From an uncultured Nostocoides sp. (GTDB lineage Bacteria > Actinomycetota > Actinomycetes > Actinomycetales > Dermatophilaceae): a DNA stretch of 37,084 nucleotides. Each line of letters begins with the position of its first letter. Position 1 is the stretch's first letter. The stretch is from positions 1 to 37,084 of the forward strand of contig CALCXF010000057.1 of the NCBI GenBank assembly GCA_937907685.1, in the 5' to 3' direction. The notes beneath the pieces were generated by a model. The model was given only the letters and a program-made list of their open reading frames with translations, made no database searches and was not told the DNA's origin. A program made the position numbers and the translations under genes. Shown here piece by piece: positions 9,322 through 18,235 of this stretch.

Positions 9322-10515
9322 TCAACGGGAGCCGCGGTGGTTTCGCTTGTTCCCCGCCGGCGCGAGGCGGTGGACCGCGTCGGCGACGGCATCGGCCACA
9401 CCGTCCTGGAACACCGAGGGCACGATCCGCTCCGGCACGGGGTCCTCGACGAGGTCGGCGATGGCCCGGGCCGCCGCCAGCTTCATCGCCTCGGTGATCT
9501 CCGTCGCGCCGGCGTCCAGGGCGCCACGGAAGACTCCCGGAAAGGCCAGGACGTTGTTGATCTGGTTGGGGAAGTCCGACCGGCCGGTCGCGACGATCGC
9601 CGCGTGACGCCGCGCGATGTCCGGGTGCACCTCCGGGGTGGGGTTGGCCAGGGCGAAGACCATTCCCAGCGGGGCCATGGTGGCGATCTCCTCCTCCAGG
9701 ACGGTGCCCCCGGACACCCCCACGAAGACATCGGCGCCGGCGAGGGCGGCCGCCAGCCGGCCGGTGAGGGCGCGCGGGTTGGTCGTCGCTGCGAGACGGT
9801 CCTTGTGTCCCGTGAGGTCTTGGCGGGATGCGGAGATGATGCCGCGGGAGTCGCACACGACGATGTCCCTCACGCCCGCCCGCTGGAGCAGTCGTGTCAC
9901 CGCGACGCCCGCCGCCCCCGCGCCCGAGATGACGACCCGTAGTTCGGCAAGCGGGCGGCCGAGCACCGCGGCGCCGTTGAGCAGCCCGGCGAGCACGACG
10001 ATGGCCGTTCCGTGCTGGTCGTCGTGGAACACCGGGATGTCGAGCCGGTCCTTGAGCTGCTCCTCGATGTCGAAGCACCGGGGCGCCGAGATGTCCTCGA
10101 GGTTGATACCACCGAACGACGGGGCGATCCGGACGATCGCCTCCACGAGCTCCTCGACCGTGCCGGTCTCCATGACCACGGGAAACGCGTCGATGCCCCC
10201 GAAGTGTCGGAAGAGCACCGCCTTGCCCTCCATGACGGGCATCGCCGCCAGGGGCCCGATGTCGCCGAGGCCGAGCACCGCCGTCCCGTCGCTGACGACC
10301 GCGACGGTGTTGCCGCGTGCCGTGTAGCGCGTCGAGAGCCCCGCGTCGGCGGCGATGGCGAGGGACACCTCTGCCACGCCCGGGGTGTACAGCAGTGCAA
10401 GGTCCCGCGCGTCACGCAGCGGCTGCGTGGCGCGGACCCCGAGCTTTCCACCCTCGTGGGCCCGAAAGACCGGGCTGTCCGGGTCGACGAGGGGGCCATG
10501 GGGTGACGCAGCCAT
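9322..10515 (-). CDS. NAD(P)-dependent malic enzyme (397 aa)
   Basis: Oxidatively decarboxylates malate to pyruvate, linking the TCA cycle to pyruvate. The short bacterial form (no phosphotransacetylase-like extension) is seen, with LLYTPGVAEVS, GLGDIGPLAAMPVMEGKA, GGINLEDISAPRCFDIE and PVFHDDQHGTAIV carrying the metal and substrate residues, then the nucleotide-binding VVISGAGAAGVAV. Whether it prefers NAD or NADP cannot be read safely. The ATG at 10515 is preceded by AAGGAG at good spacing, and TACGTT about 35 nt upstream could be a -10 box. Longer in-frame starts upstream would remove this ribosome binding site. Confidence 0.95.
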   Translation of the reverse strand: MAASPHGPLVDPDSPVFRAHEGGKLGVRATQPLRDARDLALLYTPGVAEVSLAIAADAGLSTRYTARGNTVAVVSDGTAVLGLGDIGPLAAMPVMEGKAVLFRHFGGIDAFPVVMETGTVEELVEAIVRIAPSFGGINLEDISAPRCFDIEEQLKDRLDIPVFHDDQHGTAIVVLAGLLNGAAVLGRPLAELRVVISGAGAAGVAVTRLLQRAGVRDIVVCDSRGIISASRQDLTGHKDRLAATTNPRALTGRLAAALAGADVFVGVSGGTVLEEEIATMAPLGMVFALANPTPEVHPDIARRHAAIVATGRSDFPNQINNVLAFPGVFRGALDAGATEITEAMKLAAARAIADLVEDPVPERIVPSVFQDGVADAVADAVHRLAPAGNKRNHRGSR

Positions 10516-10755
10516 GGGGCAGGCTCCTTCGGAGGCACGAGAGGCCGGCCAACGTAGGGCGGCGAGCCGGTGCGAGTGCGGTCCGAGGGGGGTGCGTCTC
10601 GGGCGATCACGCTGTGCGGGGGTGGCCGCGAGGCGCTCATCATCCCACACGAAAGATCGTGCCCACCTGTGACGACCGTCGCGTCACCCCGGTGGCAGGA
10701 TCGCCCCGTACCCCGTGCCGGCAACCCCCGGCACCCCCGTGAAAGGAATGCTCCC

Positions 10756-11676
10756 ATGTTCCCCACCCGTGCCCTCGCCGTGGCAGCGGCCGCCACGACA
10801 GCACTGGCCCTCAGTGCGTGCGGCTCCGACTCACTGTCCGAGGGAGGCGCCACGACGAGCGCAGCACCCACCGCCTCCGCCTCCGCCTCGGGCCCGGACC
10901 AGGCGCTCGTGGCCAAGCTGCCCGAGAAGATCAAGAGCGCCGGCACCATCGTCGTCGGCACCGACGCGACGTACCAGCCCAACGAGTACCTCGACACCGA
11001 CGGCAAGACGGTCATCGGCATGGACGTCGACCTCTTCGACGCCGTCATGGCGAAGTTCGGTGTCAAGACCGAGTGGGTCCCCTCGGCCTTCGACGCGATC
11101 ATCCTGGGCGTCCAGAGCGGCAAGTACGACATCGGTGTCTCGAGCTTCACGATCAACCCCGAGCGGCTCGAGCAGGCCACCATGGTCAGCTACTTCACCG
11201 CCGGCACCCAGTGGGTCACCCAGAAGGGGAACCCCAAGGCGGTGGATCCGGACAACGCGTGCGGCAAGACCGTCGGCGTGCAGAAGGGCACCATCCAGGC
11301 CGACATCGACCTCCCCGCCCGGAACAAGACCTGCACCGACGCCGGCAAGCCGGAGATCAACGTCCTCGTCGACGCCGACCAGGCGAAGGTGACGGCGGCG
11401 GTCCAGTCCGGCAAGGCCGACGCCATGCTCGTCGACCTGCCCCCCGCGATCTCCGCGGTCGATCTCACCGGCGGCTCCCTGGAGCTGCTCGGTGAGCAGT
11501 ACGACTCCGCCCCCTACGGGTACGTCCTCAAGAAGGAGGACACGGAGTTCGGCGAGGCCATCGCCGAGGCCCTCGAGCAGCTCAAGACGGAGGGCACCTA
11601 CGACGAGATCCTCGCCAAGTGGAAGGCGGAGGGCGGTGCCACCGACGACTTCGCGGTGAACCCGCAGGTGTCCTGA
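10756..11676 (+). CDS. Polar amino-acid ABC transporter substrate-binding lipoprotein (306 aa)
   Basis: A lipoprotein receptor of the SBP_bac_3 family. The signal peptide ends with a lipobox ALALSAC (lipidated Cys at about residue 23), followed by a Ser/Ala/Thr-rich linker. The mature domain starts KIKSAGTIVVGTDATYQPNE and contains GMDVDLFDAV, FDAIILGVQSGKYDIG and the C-terminal GTYDEILAKWKAEGG typical of glutamine/arginine/histidine binders. The ATG at 10756 has AAAGGA upstream. It begins an operon with the permease 4 nt downstream. Ligand unknown; amino acid is the family expectation. Confidence 0.94.
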   Translation: MFPTRALAVAAAATTALALSACGSDSLSEGGATTSAAPTASASASGPDQALVAKLPEKIKSAGTIVVGTDATYQPNEYLDTDGKTVIGMDVDLFDAVMAKFGVKTEWVPSAFDAIILGVQSGKYDIGVSSFTINPERLEQATMVSYFTAGTQWVTQKGNPKAVDPDNACGKTVGVQKGTIQADIDLPARNKTCTDAGKPEINVLVDADQAKVTAAVQSGKADAMLVDLPPAISAVDLTGGSLELLGEQYDSAPYGYVLKKEDTEFGEAIAEALEQLKTEGTYDEILAKWKAEGGATDDFAVNPQVS

Positions 11677-11680
11677 CGTC

Positions 11681-12625
11681 ATGACGTCAACCTCGCCGGA
11701 CCGGCCGGGCGCGATCCACGCCCGCCCGGTCCAGCACCCCTGGCGGTGGGTCGCCCTGGCCGTCATCGCCGTCGTCGCCGGCATGATCGTGAGCTCGTTC
11801 GTCACCAACGAGAGGTGGAACTTCCCCTTCGCGTTCGAGATCATGCAGCAGAGCCCGGTCGTCGAGGGGCTGTGGAAGGGCACGATCTTCGGGACGATCG
11901 GCGCCATGGTGCTCGGCATCGGGCTGGGTGTGGTGCTGGCCGTGATGCGGCTGTCGGCAAACCCCGTCCTGCGCGGTGTGGCGTTCGTCTACACCTGGTT
12001 CTTCCGGGCGATACCCCGCTACGTCCTGCTCGTCCTGCTCGGCACCGGTCTGGGGTTCCTGTACCCCGGCTTCGACATCGGCGTCCCGTTCGGCCAGCAG
12101 ATCGCGGGTGCCGTCGGGCTCGAGAGTGACCTGACGTTCTTCACCCTCGACTACAACAGCATCTCGAGCACGATCTGGGTCGGCATCCTCGGCCTCGGGC
12201 TCTCGGAGGCGGCGTACATGGCGGAGATCGCCCGAGCCGGCATCCTGTCCGTCGACCGCGGGCAGGCGGAAGCGGCCCAGGCCCTCGGGATGCCGCCCGG
12301 CAAGACGATGCGCCGCATCGTGCTGCCCCAGGCCATGCGGGTGATCGTGCCCCCCACGGGGAACGAGACCATCGCGATGGTCAAGGACACCTCGCTGCTG
12401 GCGGCGGTGCCCGTCATCGTCGAGCTGTTCTACCAGTCCTACCAGTTCGGCCAGCGGACGTTCCAGATCATGCCCGGGATCGTCGCCGCCACGATCTGGT
12501 ACCTCATCGTCTGCTCGATCCTCATGGTCGGCCAGTCGTGGCTGGAGCGATACTTCGGCCGCGGGTTCGGTGTCGTCCCGACGAGGACGCAGCAGAAGCT
12601 CGCCGAGATCGAGGCGGACCACTGA
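11681..12625 (+). CDS. Amino-acid ABC transporter permease (314 aa)
   Basis: A HisM/GlnP-type membrane permease with about five to six transmembrane helices, beginning with one near residues 22-42, and the cytoplasmic EAA loop [20 protein letters not shown] that docks to the ATPase. The motif after the third helix, usually FRGTP, reads FRAIPRY here. The gene follows the binding protein by 4 nt and its stop overlaps the ATPase start by one base. About 60 extra N-terminal residues including a first hydrophobic segment are common in actinobacterial versions. Confidence 0.94.
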   Translation: MTSTSPDRPGAIHARPVQHPWRWVALAVIAVVAGMIVSSFVTNERWNFPFAFEIMQQSPVVEGLWKGTIFGTIGAMVLGIGLGVVLAVMRLSANPVLRGVAFVYTWFFRAIPRYVLLVLLGTGLGFLYPGFDIGVPFGQQIAGAVGLESDLTFFTLDYNSISSTIWVGILGLGLSEAAYMAEIARAGILSVDRGQAEAAQALGMPPGKTMRRIVLPQAMRVIVPPTGNETIAMVKDTSLLAAVPVIVELFYQSYQFGQRTFQIMPGIVAATIWYLIVCSILMVGQSWLERYFGRGFGVVPTRTQQKLAEIEADH

Positions 12626-13554
12626 TGAGCCAGCGCCACGCCGCCACGGGGTTCCCCGACGAGCCCCTCGTCCGTGCGGTGAACGTCACGAAGGCGTTCC
12701 ACGGGACGGAGGTGCTCAAGGGCATCGACATGGACGTGCACCGCGGTGAGGTCGTGGTCCTCTGCGGGCCGTCCGGCTCCGGAAAGACGACGTTCCTGCG
12801 CTGCATCAACCAGCTGGAGACGATCGACGGCGGCCGGATCTGGGTCGACGGCGACCTCATGGGCTACGAGGACCGTGGCGGCACCCTGCACCGGCTCACG
12901 GACAAGAGGATGGCCGCTCAGCGCCGCGACATCGGCATGTGCTTCCAGCGGTTCAACCTCTTTCCCCACAAGACCGTCCTCGAGAACGTCATCGAGGCAC
13001 CGATGCAGGTGAAGGGAACGTCGCGCCCGCAGGCCGAGGCCGCTGCCCGGGAGCTGCTCGACCAGGTCGGCCTCGGCGACAAGCCGTCCGCGTACCCGGC
13101 CCAGCTCTCCGGCGGTCAGCAGCAGCGCGTCGCGATCGCCCGGGCGCTCGCCATGGACCCCAAGCTCATGCTCTTCGACGAGCCCACGAGCGCCCTCGAC
13201 CCCGAGCTCGTCGGCGAGGTCCTCAAGGTCATGCGCGACCTGGCCACCCGCGGCATGACGATGATCGTCGTGACGCACGAGATGGGCTTCGCGCGGGAGG
13301 TCGCCGACCGGGTCGTCTTCATCGACGCAGGTGCGGTCGTCGAGGAGGGGCCACCCGACCAGTGCCTGGGGAACCCGCAGCACCAGCGCACGCGGGCCTT
13401 CCTGTCGCGGATGCGGCGGGAGGAGGCCGCGCACGCCCGCGCCGTCGTGCAGACGGTGACCGGCACGGCGGACGCCCTCGGCGCCGTGGGCGGGCTGGAC
13501 GACGAGTCCACCCCTTCCCCGGACGAGGCGGCCGGCCGGCATCCCACGACGTGA
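12625..13554 (+). CDS. Amino-acid ABC transporter ATP-binding protein (309 aa)
   Basis: Drives the importer by ATP hydrolysis. In order: Walker [11 protein letters not shown]-loop [13 protein letters not shown], signature [15 protein letters not shown], Walker [14 protein letters not shown] and switch VTHEM. Start ATG at 12625 overlaps the permease stop (TGATG). A tail of about 45 residues after the core domain ([12 protein letters not shown] onward) is not part of the family and looks disordered. Its last four bases overlap the GTG of sodX, so the protease is translated from the same message. Confidence 0.95.
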   Translation: MSQRHAATGFPDEPLVRAVNVTKAFHGTEVLKGIDMDVHRGEVVVLCGPSGSGKTTFLRCINQLETIDGGRIWVDGDLMGYEDRGGTLHRLTDKRMAAQRRDIGMCFQRFNLFPHKTVLENVIEAPMQVKGTSRPQAEAAARELLDQVGLGDKPSAYPAQLSGGQQQRVAIARALAMDPKLMLFDEPTSALDPELVGEVLKVMRDLATRGMTMIVVTHEMGFAREVADRVVFIDAGAVVEEGPPDQCLGNPQHQRTRAFLSRMRREEAAHARAVVQTVTGTADALGAVGGLDDESTPSPDEAAGRHPTT

Positions 13555-13895
13555 CCCGGTCGAGGTCGGCACTGGGGCGCCTGCCGCGGCCGGCGCTGGT
13601 CCGGGTGCGCGGCCGCTCGATGGCGCCGACGTACCGCGACGGTGACCTCCTGCTCGTCATCCGGGGCCTTTCCCCGCGGGTCGGTCGGGCCGCGGTGGTC
13701 CGGCTGCCGCCGGATGCGGCAGGACGACCGAGGCCGCTCTCGGTCAAGCGCGTCACGCGCCGCTCCGCGGACGAGCCGCGGCGCTGGTGGGTCGACTCGG
13801 ACAACGCCGCCGAGGGGGTCAGCTCCGCCCACGTCGGCACCCTGACCAGCGACGACGTCGTGGCCGTCGTCGTCGCTCGGGTCCGCCGGGGCTGA
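13551..13895 (+). CDS. sodX: Nickel superoxide dismutase maturation protease (S26-like, 114 aa)
   Basis: A small signal-peptidase-I-like serine protease without a membrane anchor. The catalytic serine is in [12 protein letters not shown] (Ser23) and the general-base lysine in SVKRVTRR (Lys66), and the protein ends in the usual short strand segment. The family removes the short leader of Ni-SOD so that the N-terminal histidine can bind nickel; assignment is secured by sodN directly downstream (44 bp). The GTG at 13551 overlaps the ABC ATPase stop by 4 nt (GTGA), which fixes the start. Co-transcription with an amino-acid transporter is unexpected. Confidence 0.88.
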   Translation: MTRSRSALGRLPRPALVRVRGRSMAPTYRDGDLLLVIRGLSPRVGRAAVVRLPPDAAGRPRPLSVKRVTRRSADEPRRWWVDSDNAAEGVSSAHVGTLTSDDVVAVVVARVRRG

Positions 13896-13897
13896 GG

Positions 13898-13903
13898 TAG
13901 GTT
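13898..13903 (+). promoter_or_regulatory. -10 box TAGGTT upstream of sodN
   Basis: TAGGTT starts 2 nt after the sodX stop and would place transcription start about 30 nt before the sodN ATG, giving sodN its own leadered message. No good -35 was seen. Confidence 0.45.
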
Positions 13904-13926
13904 GGTCGGGAACCGCAGGCCCGACC
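13904..13926 (+). promoter_or_regulatory. Inverted repeat in the sodN leader (operator or hairpin)
   Basis: A perfect 7-bp inverted repeat, GGTCGGG at 13904-13910 and CCCGACC at 13920-13926, separated by 9 nt. It touches the -10 box on one side and the GAGGAG ribosome binding site on the other, so it could be a repressor site or an RNA hairpin controlling sodN. Confidence 0.4.
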
Positions 13927-13939
13927 CGAGGAGAGACCC

Positions 13940-14335
13940 ATGCTGTCCCTGTTCCGCATCACCGACGTCTCGGCGCACTGTGACCTCCCGTGCGGCGTCT
14001 ACGACCCCGCGCAGGCGCGCATCGAGGCCGAGTCGATCAAGGCGATCATCGCCAAGGTCGCCGACAACCCCGATCCCGACTTCCGGATGCGCGCGACGAT
14101 CATCAAGGAGCAGCGGTCAGAGCTCGTCAAGCACCACCTGTGGGTGCTCTGGACCGACTACTTCAAGGCCCCGCACTTCGAGAAGTACCCGCAGCTGCAC
14201 ACCCTCTTCAACGAGGCCACGAAGCTCGCCGGCGCGGCGGGGACGAAGGGCGAGTTCGACGCCGGGAGGGCTGACGAGCTCCTCGGGAAGATCGACGAGA
14301 TCGCCCGCGTCTTCGCCGAGACGAAGGCCGCCTGA
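13940..14335 (+). CDS. sodN: Nickel-type superoxide dismutase (131 aa)
   Basis: Converts superoxide to oxygen and hydrogen peroxide with a nickel centre. The nickel hook HCDLPCGVYDP starts at residue 13, giving His1, Cys2 and Cys6 ligands after removal of a 12-residue leader (MLSLFRITDVSA); the mature protein would be 119 residues, close to the family's 117. The helical bundle continues through IKAIIAKVADNPDPDFRMR and HHLWVLWTDYFK. Ribosome binding site GAGGAG precedes the ATG. sodX, the leader protease, lies immediately upstream, and a strong terminator follows. Confidence 0.97.
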   Translation: MLSLFRITDVSAHCDLPCGVYDPAQARIEAESIKAIIAKVADNPDPDFRMRATIIKEQRSELVKHHLWVLWTDYFKAPHFEKYPQLHTLFNEATKLAGAAGTKGEFDAGRADELLGKIDEIARVFAETKAA

Positions 14336-14354
14336 GCGGCTGCCCGACCGACGT

Positions 14355-14391
14355 CACGAGGCGCCCGCGGCCTGGCCGTGGGCGCCTCGTG
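14355..14391. terminator. Strong bidirectional terminator between sodN and manA
   Basis: An 18-bp stem (CACGAGGCGCCCGCGGCC at 14355-14372 with its partner at 14374-14391, one G-T pair) around a minimal centre lies between the two convergent genes and can end transcription in both directions. Confidence 0.8.
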
Positions 14392-14415
14392 CGTGCCTGC
14401 GCGGCTCCAGCCCGG

Positions 14416-15567
14416 CTAGAAGGGAGGAACCGAGACGAGGTACACCTCTCCGGCTCCGTCCAGCAGCACGGGCCCCTCGCCTGCTGGAACGAAGGCGGAG
14501 CCGGCGTCACCGAGCTCGAGCGTGCCGGAGCGGCTGCTCAGCGTGACCCGTCCGCGGAGGCAGAACACGATGCGGGGTGAGCCGTCCGCGGGGAGAGGGC
14601 GCCGGGGGGTGACCCGGTGCAGGCGGAACCGGTCCGACGCCGTGTCGAACACCTCGAGGCCCGGTTCGACCGAGCGACCGCGACCCGGGATGCCGTCGGC
14701 GCGCGGCTCAACCACGCGAAGCAGCTCCGGCACGTTGACCTCCTTGCTCGTCAGACCCGCTCGGACGACGTTGTCCGAGTTGGCCAGGACCTCGATGCCC
14801 AGCCCCCTCACGTAGGAGTGCAGCACCCCAGCGGCGACGTCGATGAACTCCCCCGGGTGGAGGACACGGTGGTGCATGAGGAGCAGGACGATGAGCCCGA
14901 TGTCGTCCGGATGGTCCTCGGCCACGGCGACGATCGCGGCGCTGGCGGCCCCCAGCTCACCCTCGCACGCCTCCAGTCGCACGCAGGCGGCCACCACCTG
15001 CCTCGCGAAGTCGGCCGCCTCCCCGGGGGGCGTCCCCAGAACGCCGAGGACGGCGTGCAGCCGGTCCTCCGCCTCGGCGGCACGCCGGACGATCGCCGTG
15101 AGCCGCCCGACGCCGAGGGCCGCGGCGATCTCGGCGACCTCGTCGTACGGCCGCATGCCGACGAACACCTCGAAGGGTGCGATGGCGAGCAGGAGCTCCG
15201 GTTTGGCCTCGTCGTCGACGTACACCGTGTCTCCCGTCACGGCCCTCACCGCCCTGGCCCGCTCGGCGGTCGGGTGCACCTGGATCGAGATGGCCCGACC
15301 CGGCGCGAGCACCTTGAGGAGGTACGGAAGCCGGGCCCCGAAGTGCTCGACGCACCACTCGCCCAGCTCGCCCACCGGATCGGCGGCGACGACGGCGGCG
15401 AGGTCAGGGGCACTCGGTCGGTCCGTGACCGACGGGCCGGCCTCGTGCGCGCCCATCCACAGCTCGGACTCCGGCTCCGGGCTCGGGATGCCGCGTCCCT
15501 GGAGGCTCGCGATGGCGACGTGTGAGCCCCAGGAGTCCGTGAAGACCACGGGTGTCAGGTGATCCAC
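14416..15567 (-). CDS. manA: Mannose-6-phosphate isomerase, class I (383 aa)
   Basis: Interconverts fructose-6-phosphate and mannose-6-phosphate, feeding GDP-mannose for glycans. It is a zinc cupin protein: LLKVLAPGRAISIQVHP supplies Gln and His ligands, the EAKPELLLA segment the Glu (the family form is usually NHKPE), and LHSYVRGLGIEVLANSDNV the second His plus the substrate-binding region. The C-terminal half is the usual beta domain with a VFCLRGRVTL strand. The GTG at 15567 follows GGAGAGG at good spacing. It stands alone, convergent to sodN. Confidence 0.92.
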   Translation of the reverse strand: MDHLTPVVFTDSWGSHVAIASLQGRGIPSPEPESELWMGAHEAGPSVTDRPSAPDLAAVVAADPVGELGEWCVEHFGARLPYLLKVLAPGRAISIQVHPTAERARAVRAVTGDTVYVDDEAKPELLLAIAPFEVFVGMRPYDEVAEIAAALGVGRLTAIVRRAAEAEDRLHAVLGVLGTPPGEAADFARQVVAACVRLEACEGELGAASAAIVAVAEDHPDDIGLIVLLLMHHRVLHPGEFIDVAAGVLHSYVRGLGIEVLANSDNVVRAGLTSKEVNVPELLRVVEPRADGIPGRGRSVEPGLEVFDTASDRFRLHRVTPRRPLPADGSPRIVFCLRGRVTLSSRSGTLELGDAGSAFVPAGEGPVLLDGAGEVYLVSVPPF

Positions 15568-15603
15568 AGGACCTCTCCGGGACGGGCTGGGCCGGCCCCG
15601 ATG

Positions 15604-16953
15604 CTAGCGCCCGGCGGGCTCCCGCTCCTGGACCCGACCCACCATGGCGTCGGCGGTCGCCACCGCGAGTGCCTCCACGACCTGGGGGTCGTACTCGTAG
15701 CCGAGGCCGAGGTGGATCCGTTCCATGGCGGCGAGCGATGTCCTCGGGTGGGACCGTCCAGCGGTGAGGTCGTCGAAGGCGTTGGCGACCTTGATGATCC
15801 GGCTCGGCAGTGGCACCACCTCACCCAGCTCGCGCACCTGGCGGTACGGCGTGGTCTGTGCCTCCACGTAGTCGGCCACGGTCTCCAGCCCCTCCGCATG
15901 GCGGACGATGCGGGCCCCTTCCACCGCGATGTCCCGCTGGTCGCTCGGTGCCGCGAGCACTGTGGCACCGCCGGGGATCGGCTGCCGCAGGGAGAGCTGG
16001 CCGAGGTCGTGGAGGAGGGCGGCGTACTCGAGGTCGCGCAGCTCGCGGTCGGAGAGGCCGAGCAGGCGCCCGATCCGCACGCTGAGGTCCGCGACCCGCT
16101 CCGCGTGCGCGACGGGGGTGTAGCCGCCGTGCTCCGTCAGCTGGGACAGGGTGGCGATCGTCTGGCGGTAGGTCATGCGGTTTCGGGCATACCGCTCGAC
16201 GGCGACGTAGGTGATGGCCAGTGGGAAGAGTGCCGCGGGCAGCGAGGCCAGGCCGAAGACCGGGGCCATGAGGGCGACCAGTGGACCGGAGGTGACGACG
16301 GCGAAGGTGAGCGGTGCGACCTCACCGGTCTCGTCCCGCAGGGCTGCCGACCACGGGGTGCGTTGGCGCTCGGCGCGTACCGCCGACGACAGGACGATCT
16401 CCACGACGAGGCCGATGGCCGCCACCACCACCATCGACGTCGCGACGAGTGGTCGCGGGACGGTCGGGTCGAGGGCCAGGTCCCACAGCGACCCCCCGTC
16501 ACCCCCCACGTCCCGGGTCAGGACGGCCGCCACGGCGACACCGATGAGCCGGGCCGCCAGCTGGTCGAGCCCCGCAGGTCCGCCGCGCACCCGCCGGACC
16601 ACTGCGGCGATGCCGAGACCGGCGGCGACGACGAGCACGACGAACCCGCTCGGCACGTCGAAGACCGGCTCGCCGTCGATCTGGCCGAGGAACGCGACGG
16701 CCAGGGCCGACGCGGAGGCGAGCGGGGCCGCGTCCCGCCCACTCGGCATCCGGAGCCGCACGAGCTCGCCGACGGTGACGGCGACGACGAAGGCGAGAAC
16801 CGTGACCTCGTGGACGGTGATGAGCTCGCCGAGCTCCCGACCACCGGCCAGGACGCCCTGCCCGAGGACGAGGACCCCCACCGCGAGGACCGTCCAGGCC
16901 AGTGGCCGATCCGGTCGCACGGCTCGCACCGTTCCTGCCGTGCGCCCCCTCAC
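15604..16953 (-). CDS. Membrane protein with degenerate HD-GYP-like domain (449 aa)
   Basis: About 270 residues of hydrophobic helices (roughly 6-8 segments between residues 18 and 262) precede a C-terminal HD domain. The HD dyad is at residues 315-316 (LLHDLGQLSL) with an upstream His283 (HAERVADLSVRIG), as in cyclic-di-GMP phosphodiesterases of the HD-GYP group. The HHExxxGxGYP segment is replaced by a sequence reading VEAQTTPYRQV, so activity on cyclic-di-GMP is doubtful. The GTG start overlaps the stop of the preceding paralogue by 4 nt. Probably a membrane sensor or signalling protein; the ligand is unknown. Confidence 0.82.
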   Translation of the reverse strand: MRGRTAGTVRAVRPDRPLAWTVLAVGVLVLGQGVLAGGRELGELITVHEVTVLAFVVAVTVGELVRLRMPSGRDAAPLASASALAVAFLGQIDGEPVFDVPSGFVVLVVAAGLGIAAVVRRVRGGPAGLDQLAARLIGVAVAAVLTRDVGGDGGSLWDLALDPTVPRPLVATSMVVVAAIGLVVEIVLSSAVRAERQRTPWSAALRDETGEVAPLTFAVVTSGPLVALMAPVFGLASLPAALFPLAITYVAVERYARNRMTYRQTIATLSQLTEHGGYTPVAHAERVADLSVRIGRLLGLSDRELRDLEYAALLHDLGQLSLRQPIPGGATVLAAPSDQRDIAVEGARIVRHAEGLETVADYVEAQTTPYRQVRELGEVVPLPSRIIKVANAFDDLTAGRSHPRTSLAAMERIHLGLGYEYDPQVVEALAVATADAMVGRVQEREPAGR

Positions 16954-18224
16954 GTGCTGAGCCCGCCGGTCCGGCCGATCGCGTGCTCCAGGGCCCCGAC
17001 GAGCTCACGGCGACGTTCTGACGCACCGCCCAGGGTGCGCAGGGCGTCCTCCGGTTCGAGGACCGCCCCGTCCGGCGTGCCCACCGCGGTCAGGAGGTCG
17101 TACTCGTCCGCCAGACCGACGATGCGCGCGGGCAGGTCGTCCGCCTCGGTGTCGCCCTCGAGGAGATGGGCCTCTCGGTGGCGGCTGATGGCGTCGAGCG
17201 ACCCTGACAGGAAGCTGAGGTCACGCAGCAGCTCGGCGCCGCGTGCCGGATAGCTGCGGACCAGGTCTCCACCGGTGTTCTCCCCACCGCGGACCAGGGG
17301 GGTCGGCAGCGTCGTCTGCCCCAGGTCGTGGAGCATTCCGGCGACGCGCGTGTCGGCCACCACCTGGCCGCGCAGCCCGAGGTGCTCGGCCATGCGGGCG
17401 CTGAGGTCGGCCACCCGCTCGCTGTGTCCCGTGAGGTGGGGGGCCTTGGCCTCGACGGCCGCCACGAGCACGTGGAGGGCGCGCTCGTGCGCCTTGAACT
17501 CCTCCGCATACTGCAGGTACGCCCACCGGGCCACGAGGAGGGGCGGCAGGATGAGGGCGACGCTCGCCGGACCCACGTCGGCGGGCTGCCACAGCACGAC
17601 GAGGAGGAACGCGACGGCGCCGTACCCGAGGTACGCCGGGCCGGTGCTGCCGAGGAGCCGGAGCATCTGGTGACGCATGGGTGCGCCACCGGCGACCCGG
17701 ATCACCCCGGCCAGCAGGACGAGGTTGACCGCCACCTGGACCAGGTCCGCGACGAAGACGGGTATCGCGATCTGGCGCGTGATCTCCCACGCGCCGATCA
17801 CGTTGCTGCTGTCGGGTGGACCGCCCGCCGCGCGGTACGCGGCGCCGCCCAGCACGCCCAGGGCCGCGGACATCCCGGTGTTGAAGACGCGCGCCCGTAG
17901 CGGGACCTTCCCCCGCTGGAGGGGGCCGACGAGGATGCCGACGATTCCCGCGCCGGCAGGCCCGAGCAGGGCCATGGCGGCGAGCAGGACGATGCTCGAG
18001 AAGGTCAGGGTGACGTTGTTCGCCACGACGATGCGTCCCGACCACCAGGTCAGCACCGCCAGGAACCCGAGCACGACGAGCGGCCCGTCGATGACGAGCC
18101 CCTCGACGATCACCGCGGCGGTGGTGAGACCGATCCCCAGGGCGGCGACGAGGCCGATGTAGACGGTGGTTGCGGGCGTACCGCGTGCCGGGGGACGGCT
18201 CTGCCCGCCGGACTCAGCCGTCAC
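16950..18224 (-). CDS. Membrane protein with degenerate HD domain, paralogue of the next gene (424 aa)
   Basis: Same architecture as its downstream neighbour: an N-terminal membrane region of about six helices (residues 20-225) with an FNTGMSAALGVLGG stretch, and a C-terminal HD domain with His257 (GHSERVADLSARMAE) and HD at 289-290 (MLHDLGQTTLP). The GYP part is again lost (RHREAHLLEGD in place of HHExxDGxGYP). The membrane part resembles MASE-like sensory domains but I cannot name a family. It follows the 45-aa secreted-peptide gene by 11 nt and is coupled to the second HD gene by a GTGA overlap, so the three form one operon. Confidence 0.82.
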   Translation of the reverse strand: MTAESGGQSRPPARGTPATTVYIGLVAALGIGLTTAAVIVEGLVIDGPLVVLGFLAVLTWWSGRIVVANNVTLTFSSIVLLAAMALLGPAGAGIVGILVGPLQRGKVPLRARVFNTGMSAALGVLGGAAYRAAGGPPDSSNVIGAWEITRQIAIPVFVADLVQVAVNLVLLAGVIRVAGGAPMRHQMLRLLGSTGPAYLGYGAVAFLLVVLWQPADVGPASVALILPPLLVARWAYLQYAEEFKAHERALHVLVAAVEAKAPHLTGHSERVADLSARMAEHLGLRGQVVADTRVAGMLHDLGQTTLPTPLVRGGENTGGDLVRSYPARGAELLRDLSFLSGSLDAISRHREAHLLEGDTEADDLPARIVGLADEYDLLTAVGTPDGAVLEPEDALRTLGGASERRRELVGALEHAIGRTGGLST

Positions 18225-18235
18225 AGGTCACCGCA

